Assembly (NCBI GenBank): GCA_023212695.1
Contig: JALCCG010000271.1
Location: 1 to 28,118, forward strand
DNA from: Sporisorium sorghi
Taxonomy: Eukaryota > Basidiomycota > Ustilaginomycetes > Ustilaginales > Ustilaginaceae
Length of the DNA: 28,118 nt
Direction: 5' to 3'
The notes beneath the pieces are model-generated. The model saw only the letters and a list, made by a program, of their open reading frames with translations. It was not told the DNA's origin and did no database searches. Shown piece after piece: positions 9,479 through 21,520 of this stretch. The first letter of the stretch is position 1, and every line of letters begins with the position of its first letter. The position numbers were made by a program, and so were the translations under genes.

Positions 9479-10841
9479 TTAACGCATGATGATACCGTCG
9501 AATCGCTGCTTGAACCAGGCGGCGGTCTCCTCCTTCTTGACACGGTGGGGGGCGCCGACACGGGCGACGCGCTGCTTGCGGCGGGCAACACGGGCACCGG
9601 CACGGGTCATGCAGACAAAGAAGTCCATACCGAAAATGCCGATCGAGGGGTCGTACTTGATGCCCAAGTCAATGTGCTCAGTGATACCGAAACCAAAGTT
9701 GCCAGTGTCGGAGAAGTTGCGGCGACGGAGCTCGTACTCCTTGACCTTGAGACCACGCTCGATGATCTCCTCGGCCTTGGGGCCGCGGATGGTGACGTGG
9801 CAGGCGATCTTCTCGTTACGGCGGATACCGAATCCACGGAGCGTGTAACGGGCCTTGCTGGTGACGGGCGTCTGACCGGTGAGCTGCTCGAGCACCTTGG
9901 TGGCACGAGTCAGCCTGTCACCGGACTCACCGACCGAGATGTTGACGACGAGCTTGTCGACCTTGAGCTCCTGTTGGGTGTTGGAAAAGTGTGCAAAGAG
10001 AGGGGAAGAGGGTCAGTAAGCGTGTCGCTCGTTGTGAAGATCGATCGTCGCTGTCCGCAAAGCCGGTTGCGACTCGTGCATGCAAATGTCTTTGGGTTGG
10101 ATGAATGTGCCGTGTCGATGTTGTTTGATGCTGGAATGCTGGCATATGGCGGATGGCAAAGATGCTGCGAGACAGGCCGACGGGTGGTCAAAGTGTATCA
10201 ACCTGTCCGGACAAAGGACATCGCTGCTGTGGACTGACTCGAGCAGCTTGTTCCGACAAAATGTGTCCGTTGCGACTGTCCCGACTGAATCAAGCCAGCC
10301 AACCAGCCATCTCGATCCAAACGTCCTGCTCCATCATCCAGCATGACGCCGGTTGACCTGCCGATCAGATGCCATGTCCATCACAACAGTGACATCGTTC
10401 GTCATCCCAAGTCTGCTTCCGATGTCCATGTTACCATCACCAACGAATCCTGCTCCAACTGCTACAAGCCCTGCACAGCGTCGAATGCCCAGCGCCACTG
10501 CTGGTCCAGTCGTGCTGGTGACGAAACTTTTTGCAAAGGTATATTTGGCAGTTTCGGCGGAGTGCTTAGACGGCATGCTGTTGGCTGTGCTTTTGGCGGT
10601 CGATGTCGATGCGACCTGCTCTTGCTCGAACGGCGTCACTAGTATGTCGAGGGGAGAAGGCTGAGTCGTTGATGGTGGTATGGTCGAATAGCTATTGCAG
10701 CACGACACCAAGAGATGGCGACCGATGCTTGGAGACGAGGCGATGCGATGCGATGCGACGAGTCGATTGTAGCCTGAGCGGATGTGGCTATGTCGTTATA
10801 CTAACCTTCATGGGGTTGATAGCCTTGCTGGATTCCGCCAT
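9479..10841 (-). CDS. RPL11: 60S ribosomal protein L11 (uL5), two exons
   Basis: A component of the large cytosolic ribosomal subunit that sits at the central protuberance with 5S rRNA. Exon 1 (10841-10806) encodes [12 protein letters not shown]. Exon 2 (9970-9479) starts [20 protein letters not shown] and continues through [38 protein letters not shown] and [15 protein letters not shown] to a stop after FDGIIMR. The joined protein is 175 aa, matching the usual 174-178 aa. Splice signals on the minus strand are donor GTTAGT (10805-10800), branch-like TACTGAC (10018-10012) and acceptor CAG before GAG. The exon 1 to exon 2 junction is confirmed by conservation across it (NPMK followed by ELKV, compared with NPMRELR in animals). 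Identification is near certain. Confidence 0.97.
9971..10805 (-). other. 835-nt intron of RPL11
   Basis: It splits codons 12 and 13 in phase 0. It is very long compared with the roughly 36- to 90-nt introns otherwise seen or proposed here. It contains a (GCGAT)n tract near 10739-10758. Near-matches to a C/D snoRNA C box exist on the minus strand (around 10377-10385 and 10435-10440), but no matching D box and terminal stem could be established. Confidence 0.9.
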
Positions 10842-11166
10842 CTTGTATGATTTCGAGAGGGTGATGATCTTTGATGGATGATCGTGACGAAGAGGGTAAA
10901 GCCAATTGCGATTCGAGGTTGGCACCTTGCGCCAACTCGAGGCTCTCGCACTTGCAGTCTCGGAGCGAGCGAGCCTGCGTTGTCCCTCAGAAGCCAAATC
11001 CGAGGTCTGCTGCTCCGCTGCCTGGGCCCCGCTGCTTGCCTTGTTTCGTTGTGCCTCTCGACAGACTCGGACGGTTGCGACACTGCTCTCGGGCACAGTC
11101 GACGGTGACCGCTGGAGGCAATTTCTCACCTTTCGAATTCAACCTCGGCCGAGGACTCGGATTGGA

Positions 11167-11174
11167 CACGTGAC
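11167..11174 (-). promoter_or_regulatory. GTCACGTG E-box/CDEI-like site
   Basis: CACGTGAC on the + strand, read GTCACGTG toward RPL11, about 330 bp upstream of its ATG. It matches the Cbf1/bHLH consensus RTCACRTG. Cbf1 has been linked to ribosomal protein genes in some ascomycetes; use here is inference. Confidence 0.3.
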
Positions 11175-11786
11175 GAGATTCGCTCGAAAAATTCAAGATG
11201 AAAAGACCAGACACGCCGCGGCCTAACAAATTTCGATTCGATCTGCTCAACTGAATCCCCCGATTTTCTCATCACCGATTCGCTTCCGCGCCTCCCCACG
11301 AGGCCAGGCAAGACAGCATGCAGGGGTGTTACCTGATGCACACAGCCTTCGCTCGTCATTGCGCCATGTCAGCACAATGTCTGTTGCAAACGCCTTTCTG
11401 TAATCACACGTCTTCACGAAGATGCGATCCGGCACACATTCAACGAGTCTGCGAGCGGGATCGAAGGGTGCGAGAAGCGAGACAAGGCAGGCACAGCACT
11501 TCCGTGCCTTTGGCAGCTGTTGCGATGCGTTGTGATGGATCGCTTCTGATGGTAGTTGGCGATGACGATGAACACGCCGTTGCCGAAGATCCACATTCGA
11601 TTGCTTTGGTGAACAATGTCTTGTGACTTTTGTCGCAGCACAAAAGGGTCTTCTCCCGTCACTTTCGACTCGAGCCGAGGCGCGCTAGGCGCTCCAAGCC
11701 GGCTAGGGGTTCAGGGCAAGCTGGCGAGGGCGGAAAGCGAAACAGCGCTGCAGCCCACTGTTCTCCGCCCTCAGCCCAGCATACGA

Positions 11787-11804
11787 GTCAGTCAGTCAGT
11801 CAGT
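11787..11804. repeat. GTCA tetranucleotide microsatellite
   Basis: Four to five CAGT/GTCA units. The same motif recurs in a longer tract at 16827-16861. Confidence 0.8.
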
Positions 11805-12244
11805 CCATTGTGAGACGGACGTTTTCGAGCTTCGCTTTGTAGAGAAGGGAGGAGAGCAGCCTATCTATCGCTGTTCTTCTGTACAGTAGCTGGCTGGCTT
11901 GGATGTTTGCGGGACGGCGACGGGAACGATCGACCAGATTTCCAAGCGCTGATCATGGTCAAATTGGCAAGTCTAGAGCGAAGAAGGCAGGAATGCATCA
12001 ACACCAAAAACAAAGCTCTCTGTTTGCGGATGACGGGCTGGCCGTGTCGACATTCATCGGCCGGGCTCACTGTCTGTCTGCCCTCACCTGCAACATTTTG
12101 GCGATAACGGGCTTGACGGTTTCGGGTTTGAGCCCCTCGCCTCATTCCCTCAACAAGGACGCTCCTATGTCCTATCGTCGTGGGGACAAGTTACTTTGTC
12201 GCAACGAGCGAGAGAATGGCCGTGATGTCCCATCAAACGTCGGT

Positions 12245-12296
12245 CAAGCAAGGCGAGCGAGTGAGTCATTCGCGAGTCATTCGCTCGCCTTGCTTG
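12245..12296. repeat. Perfect 16-bp inverted repeat enclosing TGAGTCA
   Basis: The arm CAAGCAAGGCGAGCGA (12245-12260) is exactly complementary to 12281-12296, with a 20-nt spacer. The spacer holds TGAGTCA (12262-12268), the palindromic Gcn4/AP-1 site. The 10-mer GAGTCATTCG occurs twice, at 12263-12272 and 12274-12283. It could form a cruciform or RNA hairpin, or be a composite bZIP-binding element. Confidence 0.8.
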
Positions 12297-12356
12297 TTCG
12301 TTCGCTCTATGAGCCGACATTTTGGGAACGCAACGCGGAACAACAACGACCAGCAG

Positions 12357-12378
12357 CACGCACGCACGCACGCACGCA
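12357..12378. repeat. CACG tetranucleotide microsatellite
   Basis: Five CACG units, ending in CAAG. Confidence 0.8.
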
Positions 12379-12710
12379 AGCGGGAAAGCTGAGAAACGAG
12401 AACGACCAAGGCAGGCGCCGAGTGACGCTATGCTGTCTATCGGAACGTGGTGGTGGATGCACTAGAGCAGTGTGTGTCGCAGCAGGCGCTGGCAAATCCA
12501 AGCTCAGATCGCGCGATGTAGTTTCGGGATCGCCTGAAATTCACAAACCGAATCGACAGACAGACTGCTCAACTGCCCACACTCGAAAGGAATTGCAAAA
12601 GAAACAATAAGCCACACAGCACACACACAACCCGTGACTCTGACGGTGTGTGTGAGAGAAGAAGCATTCGCCGCCACACAGCATTTCTCCACACCGCAAG
12701 TTGCAGGCGA

Positions 12711-12727
12711 GGCAGGCAGGCAGGCAG
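12711..12727. repeat. GGCA tetranucleotide microsatellite
   Basis: About four GGCA units just before a GC-rich stretch. Confidence 0.75.
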
Positions 12728-12900
12728 TGGGCCCGCCTGCTTGGGTCGTCCTTTGATTGTCGTTATGAGCCCCCTTTGCTCCTTTCGAGTAGCGGCGACA
12801 GCTTTCATTGCTGACAGTGCTGAACATGGGCTATCCGACAGAGGGACCACTGGGCAACAGGGCGAAAGGGCAAGAGGGCAAGAGGGCAATGGCGAAAGGA

Positions 12901-12970
12901 AGCCAAAAGGAAAGCCAAAAGGAAAGCCAAAAGGAAGCCAAAAGGAAGCCAAAAGGAAGCCAAAAGGAAG
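12901..12970. repeat. Minisatellite of 11-12 bp AGCCAAAAGGA units
   Basis: Six tandem copies of AGCCAAAAGGA(A), 11 bp with some units one A longer. In one frame it reads as a Lys/Gly/Pro-rich repeat, but units of mixed length change frame and no gene is supported around it. Confidence 0.9.
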
Positions 12971-13079
12971 CGAGAGACAGGCTGAAATTACGCTACAGTG
13001 TATATGCATTTGGGGCGGGCGTCGGCTGTCTAGAAACGCAACTGCAGCAGCAGCGACTCAAGCGACGTTTTATCCGTGT

Positions 13080-13615
13080 CAGCAAGTTGCATCACTCTCC
13101 TCGCTCAACACTTTACTCTCAACACCTCACGAGACCCATCTCCTTCTCTTCTCACCCTTCCTCCTGCCCAGCCTAAGCAAAAGCCAAGACCAAGACCAGC
13201 TTGAGCTTTATCCCTCGTCAGGAACATTTGGCACCGACTTCGCTTCGACTAGCAAAACTCTCCGGATCTGCTCTTGCTCTCTCGCTCTTCTGTACCACCT
13301 CCTCACGCTCGTCATTGCTAACGTCCACCACCATCGTCATCCTCACCATCACCACTCTCCCTCGCTGCTATGCATTTTTCCTCGTAGCCTTGGCTTTTCG
13401 GAGCTAGTCTTTTCCTTGTCTACCTCTGCTTTCTTCAAGCTTGGCCTCGATCACCAGCTTCCGTCGACCATTCCTCTCATCAACACTCCCATCACTCACA
13501 TCAGCATCTCGAGCTGATACAATGTCGACGTGCCTCATACCATCGCATTAGACGTGTTTCCCATCTTTTCCAACAACCTCGGCTCATCCGTCTACGCTCT
13601 CTTTTTCAAATCACC
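13080..13615 (+). promoter_or_regulatory. Pyrimidine-rich leader before the 791-aa gene
   Basis: A C/T-dominated + strand (for example CTCCTGCCCAGCC and TTCCTCTCATC words) runs to the start codon at 13616, like the leader at 1580-2274. The transcription start is not defined. Confidence 0.4.
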
Positions 13616-15991
13616 ATGTCACCTGTGCTTGCCTCCTCCCACTCCGAGTCGCCGATCGGGGCGTCCACCTCTGGCTCCGACGACACTGCCTCGAGTGGTG
13701 CGATAGAGCCTCCCGATGGTAGTCTCCAAGCTGTGTCTGCAGGTCTACGCAGCCTCGCCATATCCTCGTCCAACTCGCCTTCCGCTGCTCCCAGCATCCG
13801 CGATGCCGCCCACTCCACACCCGGCTCCTCGTTCCCTCCGCCTGCCTCTGGATCCAAGCTGGCGGATCGTCTCACTCATTCCACGCTTCCAACGCACCTT
13901 CCAGTCGGCCCCTCTTCCTACTCCACCAGCCCTACCGCCAGCCGCTACGGCCGCCACTTTGCCATGTCCAACTCCAGCTCCGTCGATTCGCATCTCAATT
14001 ACGACAGCTACCTCGGCGTGCCAGCAAGCCCCAGCATGAGCGAGGGCCTCACCGACAGTCCAGGCAGCGTATCCAGCGTGTCCAGCTTCCGACGCGGCGA
14101 TCTCGCCGACATTGAGGATCTCGACCTCGAACCCGAACTCGAGACCGTCAGTGAATGCGACCAAGAGTCTAGCAGCCTTTGCTCGCTCGACATTGGCATT
14201 GACCTCGATTCCGACTCGGAACGCGCAAGTTCACACGGCGGCGACCACGACCATCTGCCTCCCGGCGCCATGGCTCTCGGCCTCTCTTGCTCGCACTCGT
14301 CTCGCCACGGTTCCCACCGACCTGCATCCCAGGGCACAGCTGCATCCGATTACGCACGTCGAAAGCGCAGCGAGTGGCTGCTCAACAACTATGCCAACAA
14401 GATCGCCGCCCGCCGTCCACGTCGCGTCAAGAAGGGTCGCATCTCTGAGATCGTCGAAGAAGGAGGCGAGGCCATCAACACCACCGTCATGCCCAAGCCA
14501 TCGTTTGCCTCCGGAGCGTCCGACTGGTCCTGCGAGGTTTCAGGTCCTCCCCTTGCTCCTCCACGAAGCGTCAGCCCTTCCGACACGGTGCCCACCATCC
14601 CATCGCCCTTGTGTTCGTGCGTCAGCGCCGACAACACTCCCAGCCTCGCTGCGACCGGCCTCGAGGAAAGCGTCGAGACTATCAGAGACGAGCACGAGGT
14701 TGCCCAGGTCCATCAACCCAGCCTTTCGACTTTGGACGCCAAAGGGCTAGAGCCAGAGCCAGAGCCAGAGCCGGCGACACGGTCGCAAATGGACGATGCG
14801 GCGCCATCTGTGCCCCTCGCTGAACCTCAACCTTCGCCCGAACCCTCCTCTGCTCGTCTCTCGCGATCGTCGAGTCGACGCAACTCGTCGCCGGTCAAGC
14901 CCACCAAGCTGCGTCCGTGCTTCCGACGACAGTCTTCGCACCAGTCGGGCGCCTCGACGCGAGAGTCGTCTTGCGAGCGCGAATCGACACGTGGTCGATC
15001 GGTCCGCTTCAGCACCAGGCCGCCGCAGGAGTTGCGCACCCACAGCCCCGTCGAGTACGATCGCAAGAGCTGCCCCGTCAACAATCGACTCAGCCCCGCC
15101 GACGTCGAGGAGCTGAGGACTATGAAGATGGAGATGGGCCTCTTGGAAGCCAGATGGGCCGCCGTGGCAGCGTGCAAGCCCAGAAAGGTCGAAGGCACCG
15201 AGGGCACCACCAAGCGCGAAAGCTGCAACGCCTACAACGCTGGAATCGCTGCCATGTCCGCCTCGCACGATCGCACGCCCGCCTGCGGTGCAGAGTCGGA
15301 TTCGACGCCGGGACCGGGCTCGATGACGAGTCCCGCAGCGCGCTTGCGCCATCAGAAGGAACGCGAGCGTCTGCAGGAGCGTCAGCGCAACATGCCGCAC
15401 CACATGCGCAATCGACCTGGCCTCTCGTCGACGCAGACCGAGCCGCTCTCGTCCGAGGCTCTTTCGATACGAAACAAGTTTGGACAGGCGCCTCCGCCTC
15501 CGCTGCCAGGAACTTTGGCGATGCGCTCTTCGTCTGCATCGCCGAATCGCTCCGCATCGGCCCAGTCTCGCAACCGCTTGGGTATGCAAGACGGCCCCAC
15601 GCCGCGCCGCATGAGCTGCCAATCCATGCCCACGTCCGGGCTGCCGGCGCCTCACCCCGCCGACGTGCCCGTGCTGACGCAGACGAGTCCATCGCCGCCG
15701 CCGCCGCCGCCGCCGCCGTCGTCGCCACGATCGAGCCTGCACAAGCACACCCCACATGCGCTTGGGCTGCCTGAGCCTGGCAGACCCGGGTTCGGTGCAG
15801 CGCCTCCCCTGGCTTCGCCGTGGTCGAGCGCATCGAGTTCGGCGACGTCTTCGATCTACTCGAGCACGTATTTCCCCAGTGCATCAGCGTCGTCGACGCC
15901 GTGCGTCAGCAGCTATCCGGGAAGCAACGGCTACGACAGCCCTGCCTCGGAGTTTTACGAGAGCGGCAGCGAGTATGATATGGTGTGCTGA
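13616..15991 (+). CDS. Uncharacterised 791-aa low-complexity protein with possible PP1-docking motif
   Basis: I do not recognise a named family. The start lies in a good context (CACCATGTC) and the frame is open without introns. Most of the chain is Ser/Pro-rich and predicted disordered. Features in order are: an acidic patch at about 164-205; a basic segment (ARRPRRVKKGR, 265-275); Glu-Pro repeats at 379-386; RSVRFS at 461-466; then a dense block from 474 to about 513 including RTHSPVEYDRKSCPVNN and the helical VEELRTMKMEMGLLEARW; a charged stretch at 578-592 (RHQKERERLQERQRN); poly-Pro at 694-701; and a Ser/Tyr-rich tail. RSVRF fits the [RK]-x-V-x-F docking motif for protein phosphatase 1, so a phosphatase-targeting or signalling scaffold role is possible but inferred. 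High-GC third positions and a long coherent frame support it being a real gene. Confidence 0.8.
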   Translation: MSPVLASSHSESPIGASTSGSDDTASSGAIEPPDGSLQAVSAGLRSLAISSSNSPSAAPSIRDAAHSTPGSSFPPPASGSKLADRLTHSTLPTHLPVGPSSYSTSPTASRYGRHFAMSNSSSVDSHLNYDSYLGVPASPSMSEGLTDSPGSVSSVSSFRRGDLADIEDLDLEPELETVSECDQESSSLCSLDIGIDLDSDSERASSHGGDHDHLPPGAMALGLSCSHSSRHGSHRPASQGTAASDYARRKRSEWLLNNYANKIAARRPRRVKKGRISEIVEEGGEAINTTVMPKPSFASGASDWSCEVSGPPLAPPRSVSPSDTVPTIPSPLCSCVSADNTPSLAATGLEESVETIRDEHEVAQVHQPSLSTLDAKGLEPEPEPEPATRSQMDDAAPSVPLAEPQPSPEPSSARLSRSSSRRNSSPVKPTKLRPCFRRQSSHQSGASTRESSCERESTRGRSVRFSTRPPQELRTHSPVEYDRKSCPVNNRLSPADVEELRTMKMEMGLLEARWAAVAACKPRKVEGTEGTTKRESCNAYNAGIAAMSASHDRTPACGAESDSTPGPGSMTSPAARLRHQKERERLQERQRNMPHHMRNRPGLSSTQTEPLSSEALSIRNKFGQAPPPPLPGTLAMRSSSASPNRSASAQSRNRLGMQDGPTPRRMSCQSMPTSGLPAPHPADVPVLTQTSPSPPPPPPPPSSPRSSLHKHTPHALGLPEPGRPGFGAAPPLASPWSSASSSATSSIYSSTYFPSASASSTPCVSSYPGSNGYDSPASEFYESGSEYDMVC

Positions 15992-16370
15992 TGGCGCGAC
16001 TCTTTGCTCTATATGGCTTCTTCAAGCCTAGCTTCACCTCACTTCCTTGGACCTTTTGACATCCCCCGCCCGCCCCCCCCTTGGTTGATTCAGCCTTTCC
16101 GTATAGTCTTTTCTTTCTGTTGTTCTGTTCCTCTGCATCTTTGTCGTCTCGCTGCTTTTGCTTTGTGTCCCCATCGTCACCGGTTTCTTTGCACTTGTTC
16201 ATTGCTTCTTCCTGGCGGCCTCAAGGCTCTTCTCTTTCCCTCTGTCTATAGTCTGGCCTCCGCTTGTACAGTATCGCATCTGACGTTCATCAAATTCATC
16301 CCGATCTAAGCGCTTTCCTCTTTTTCGTCGCAGTGATTTCTGCACGCGTCGCGCAAAGTGGGCATCGAGA

Positions 16371-16402
16371 GACCGACCGACCGACCGACCGACCGACCGA
16401 CA
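16371..16402. repeat. GACC tetranucleotide microsatellite
   Basis: Nearly eight GACC units in a row. Confidence 0.9.
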
Positions 16403-16446
16403 GCTTCGTGATTTGGGGCGAGTTTCAACTTGTAATCGATGGAGAA

Positions 16447-16465
16447 TTTTTTTTTTTTTTTTTTT
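16447..16465. repeat. Poly-T run of 19
   Basis: Nineteen consecutive T in an otherwise ordinary spacer. Confidence 0.9.
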
Positions 16466-16757
16466 GTATCCGCGATGACTCCTGTGCTTCACAATTTGTA
16501 TTCACGATCGCAGCAGGCGTAAATTTCCGACTTGAACGAAAGTTGAAAAGTTCGAATTTCTTTGTGTTGTCTGTGAGGAGGTCAAGGCACCAGAGCTGCG
16601 GACCGTGTCGCGGACAAAAAGCTGGCTTGACAGCTCTCGTGCCTGCAAATGAAGCGAAACGGTGGAGAAATTGAAAAGAAAAGGAAAAAATTTGCGCTGC
16701 GCCACTCAACTTGAACTGTGGCCACCTCACTCACTCGCTGCCCTCCGACACTGCGCT

Positions 16758-16787
16758 ACACACACAACCACACACACACACACACAC
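16758..16787. repeat. CA dinucleotide microsatellite
   Basis: A CA tract interrupted once by AC. Confidence 0.9.
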
Positions 16788-16826
16788 GACAGGAGCTGGC
16801 AGAGAGAGGACCGCGAAATGTTGGCT

Positions 16827-16861
16827 CAGTCAGTCAGTCAGTCAGTCAGTCAGTCAGTCAC
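16827..16861. repeat. CAGT tetranucleotide microsatellite
   Basis: Eight or more CAGT units. The same motif as at 11787-11804, about 150 bp before the DED1 start. Confidence 0.9.
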
Positions 16862-16899
16862 TGGCTGCGATGGATTTCTGTTCGCGACTGAGCCTTTGA

Positions 16900-19020
<2,121 letters not shown>

Positions 19021-20435
19021 TCGATCGCATCGCGCCGTCTTGAAGCAGACTGACGACCTAAGGGTTTCTGCACCTCATCACTGATGGGGCGGTCTCGCCG
19101 TCACGCTCTGTCTTTGATTTTCTCGTCTTTCCCGTTCGACCGTTGGTTCCATTCGCGCCCCGGCCCCTCTTTAACGCACGATCATTGTCTCTCCATCCTC
19201 GCACACAAACAAAAGCATAGCGGACAATTTCTCTCGTCGCATCTCTTTCACTTCTTTCTCCCGTACCGAGCAGCCAGCGATTCGTTTCGCTGCGCTGCTG
19301 CAGCTCGGGAGGAGCTCTCTTTTTCCCACACAAGCATTTGCATGGTCTCTGTAAGCTAGCAGCGCATCGAGGCGCTGTTCGGCTTGATCTTTTCCATCGT
19401 GGTCACACACGGCACTCCTTTCTGTGCTGCCGACTGCGATCCGACTCGACTCTTCACGAGTGGTTCTCATCTGGTTTCCGTTAATCTGCATCCACCTTTG
19501 CATCACTTGGAGAGTCACGCATACATTCGTCAAACATCAAGATACCATGCAAGCATTCGTTTTCTCCTCGCAACGTAGCACGGCCCTGTTCGCAGACATT
19601 CCTTTCGCATCGCATCGCCTCGCCTCCCGTCGGTGCGCTCGCACAAAGTTTCTCTTTTTTCTTTTCTTTGTGGCCTTCTCTCTGGTCTGCAAGGATAGGT
19701 CCGTCCTACACACACTCGACTCGAGTCGATGTTTCCGACGCCCACTCAAAAAGCATCGTGACCTGTCTTCGACTCTGGTCCGCCCGATACCCCTACCTTT
19801 TCTTCTTCGCTTTGTCACGTCAAATTGTCTGCTTGACTCCCACTCCCCCGTTCCGATCCTCTGGGTCGATGCGGGCTTTCATCTCAAACTTTTCAGCATC
19901 GTGTGTACCTGTAGTGGCCACTTTTTCCGTCCTTTCTCGCGCAGCCTGGGCATGGCATGGTCGTTGTTCGCACCTCGACCTCCAGTTGCTCCAGCCTGCT
20001 CGTCTTCTTTGTAGATACTCTTTTTCTTTTCTCAATGCATTCCCACTGTCTATATCGATTCGCGCGCTGTCGATGTCGACGCCTAGTTGTGATTCCGTGT
20101 GGCCCGAACCCGAAGCGTGAGATGCAGCAAAGACCGTAGCCGAAGGCCTGGCGTCGTCGATTCCGGTTGGCTTGGCTTGGAGTGTCCGGAACTGAGCTGC
20201 TGTAACTACCTATCATCCTCGTGACGTGCGACATGGCTTGAATTACTCCGGTTCCTCTCGTCCACCAAACGCCGCAGATGCACAAAAATCTGATTAGCGC
20301 CATGCACGATCCGTCAATCAGGTCAAGCCGAATAGCGAGGTCGCAGCGTCGCACACGACTCATTCTCTCTCGCTACCACCATCACCATCGTCACCATCGT
20401 CAACATCGCCAACATCCCATATCGCTTCTCGCAAC
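19021..20435. other. Intergenic between DED1 and the GST gene
   Basis: About 1.4 kb; C/T-rich in parts, with no coherent gene. It is the DED1 3' region followed by the GST promoter and leader. Confidence 0.5.
20383..20418. repeat. 9-bp CACCATCGT repeat in the GST leader
   Basis: Four 9-bp units: two exact CACCATCGT and two CAACATC-type variants, ending 17 bp before the GST start codon. Confidence 0.7.
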
Positions 20436-21134
20436 ATGACCATCATCGTGCACCACCTCAACAACTCGCGCAGTCAGCGCATCCTCTGGCTGCTCGAGGA
20501 GATGGGCATCGAGTACGAGATCAAGCACTACACTCGAACTGCACAGGGCACGGCGCCGCCCGAGCTTCTCGCAGTCCACCCTACCGGCAAGTCGCCGCTC
20601 ATCACCGACACCAACAACGGCAAGAACAAGGTCGTCGCCGAATCTGGAGCCATCGTCGACTACCTCATCCGCCATTACGGAGAGGGCAGGTTCGTGCCCA
20701 GCAACCCGGAGCGCGTCGACGACGACGTCTTCTGGAACCACTTTGCCGAGGGCTCGCTCATGCCGACGCTCGTCATGAAGCTCGTGTTCAGCATGATCCC
20801 CGGCAAGATGCCCTTCTTTGTGCGACCCATCGGCAACGCCATTGTCAGCAACGTCAACTCGGCCTTCCTCGATCCGGATCTCAAGCGCAAGTCCGACTTT
20901 GTCGCCGACGAGCTCACCAAGAAGTGCGATTCCGGCAACGACTGGATCGCCGGCGGCGACAAGGACGGCAACCCCACCGCTGCCGACTTCCAGATGGCCT
21001 TCCCGCTCGAAGCCGCCTTGTCCGGACGCCTCTCGAACGTGCCCGCACCCATCAAGACCTACGTCGACAAGATCCACGCACGTCCCGCGTTCAAGCGAGG
21101 CCTCGAGAAGGGCGGCCCCTACTCGTATGCTTGA
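20436..21134 (+). CDS. Glutathione S-transferase, Gtt1-like
   Basis: A 232-aa enzyme that conjugates glutathione to electrophiles or reduces peroxides. The N-terminal thioredoxin-like domain (about 1-85) has SRSQRILWLLEEMGIEYEI (11-29), the cis-Pro loop GKSPLI (51-56) and the gamma-glutamyl-binding AESGAI (68-73). The C-terminal helical domain includes EGSLMPTL (105-112) and the N-capping TAADFQMAFP (181-190). The pattern RILWLLEEM, then APPELL, HPTGKSP and ESGAIVDYL follows the yeast Gtt1 group, which is ER-associated in yeast; no clear membrane anchor or ER retention signal is seen here. Length is normal (Gtt1 is 234 aa). It is intronless as read and converges with the AAA ATPase gene, 386 bp apart. 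Confidence 0.93.
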   Translation: MTIIVHHLNNSRSQRILWLLEEMGIEYEIKHYTRTAQGTAPPELLAVHPTGKSPLITDTNNGKNKVVAESGAIVDYLIRHYGEGRFVPSNPERVDDDVFWNHFAEGSLMPTLVMKLVFSMIPGKMPFFVRPIGNAIVSNVNSAFLDPDLKRKSDFVADELTKKCDSGNDWIAGGDKDGNPTAADFQMAFPLEAALSGRLSNVPAPIKTYVDKIHARPAFKRGLEKGGPYSYA

Positions 21135-21520
21135 GGGCAACAGTGTAATTTCGGTCTTGGTGTCTCATCTTCAGTGCGACTCTAATGATTTGTGAACGTG
21201 TGCAAGGGCAGTCGAATCCACGCTCGAGGTGGCAACGTCGATTCGAAGCGGCAAGTTTGTGCATTGTGTGCGGTTCCATTCCCAACGATGCGTATTGTCT
21301 ACTCGACCGACATCTGCTCCCAATGCAACCAACTGGACGCTCGCTCGCCGCCACCCGAAACCTTCCTCGCGGCTCTCCATCCCACCACCTACGCAGCGCC
21401 ACGATGACATGGAGCGCATCCATGCCCAGACGACGATTCCAAACACCTCCCTCCCTTTGCCCCACTGGAACGACTCGGCAAGACGCAGGACACGTGAGAT
21501 GTCGGGCGTATCTCGTTGAT
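21135..21520. other. Convergent intergenic region
   Basis: The 3' flanks of the GST (+) and AAA ATPase (-) genes. No other feature was seen. Confidence 0.5.

Larger units (their letters stand above)
10842..13079. other. Gene-poor spacer between RPL11 and the 791-aa gene
   Basis: About 2.2 kb with no supported coding region. Long open frames on either strand here begin at non-ATG codons or consist of simple-repeat translation. It must hold the RPL11 promoter (minus strand) and the distal promoter of the gene at 13616 (plus strand). It is rich in short tandem repeats. Confidence 0.5.

Noticed and set aside
9281..10237. 318-codon + frame over RPL11
   Set aside because: It overlaps the conserved RPL11 exon 2 on the opposite strand and runs into its intron. 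No domain is seen.
10334..10711. 125-codon minus frame within the RPL11 intron, a possible nested gene
   Set aside because: Composition is low-complexity Ser/Thr/Ala without a domain, and it lies wholly inside a well-supported intron.
12648..13517. 289-codon + frame covering the 11-bp minisatellite
   Set aside because: It begins at a GTG, includes repeat-derived Lys/Gly/Pro and then the translation of a CT-rich leader. Not gene-like.
14747..15757. 336-codon minus frame and other frames inside the 791-aa gene
   Set aside because: Arg/Ala/Gly-rich shadows created by GC-rich repeats and poly-Pro coding. The + frame has the good start context.
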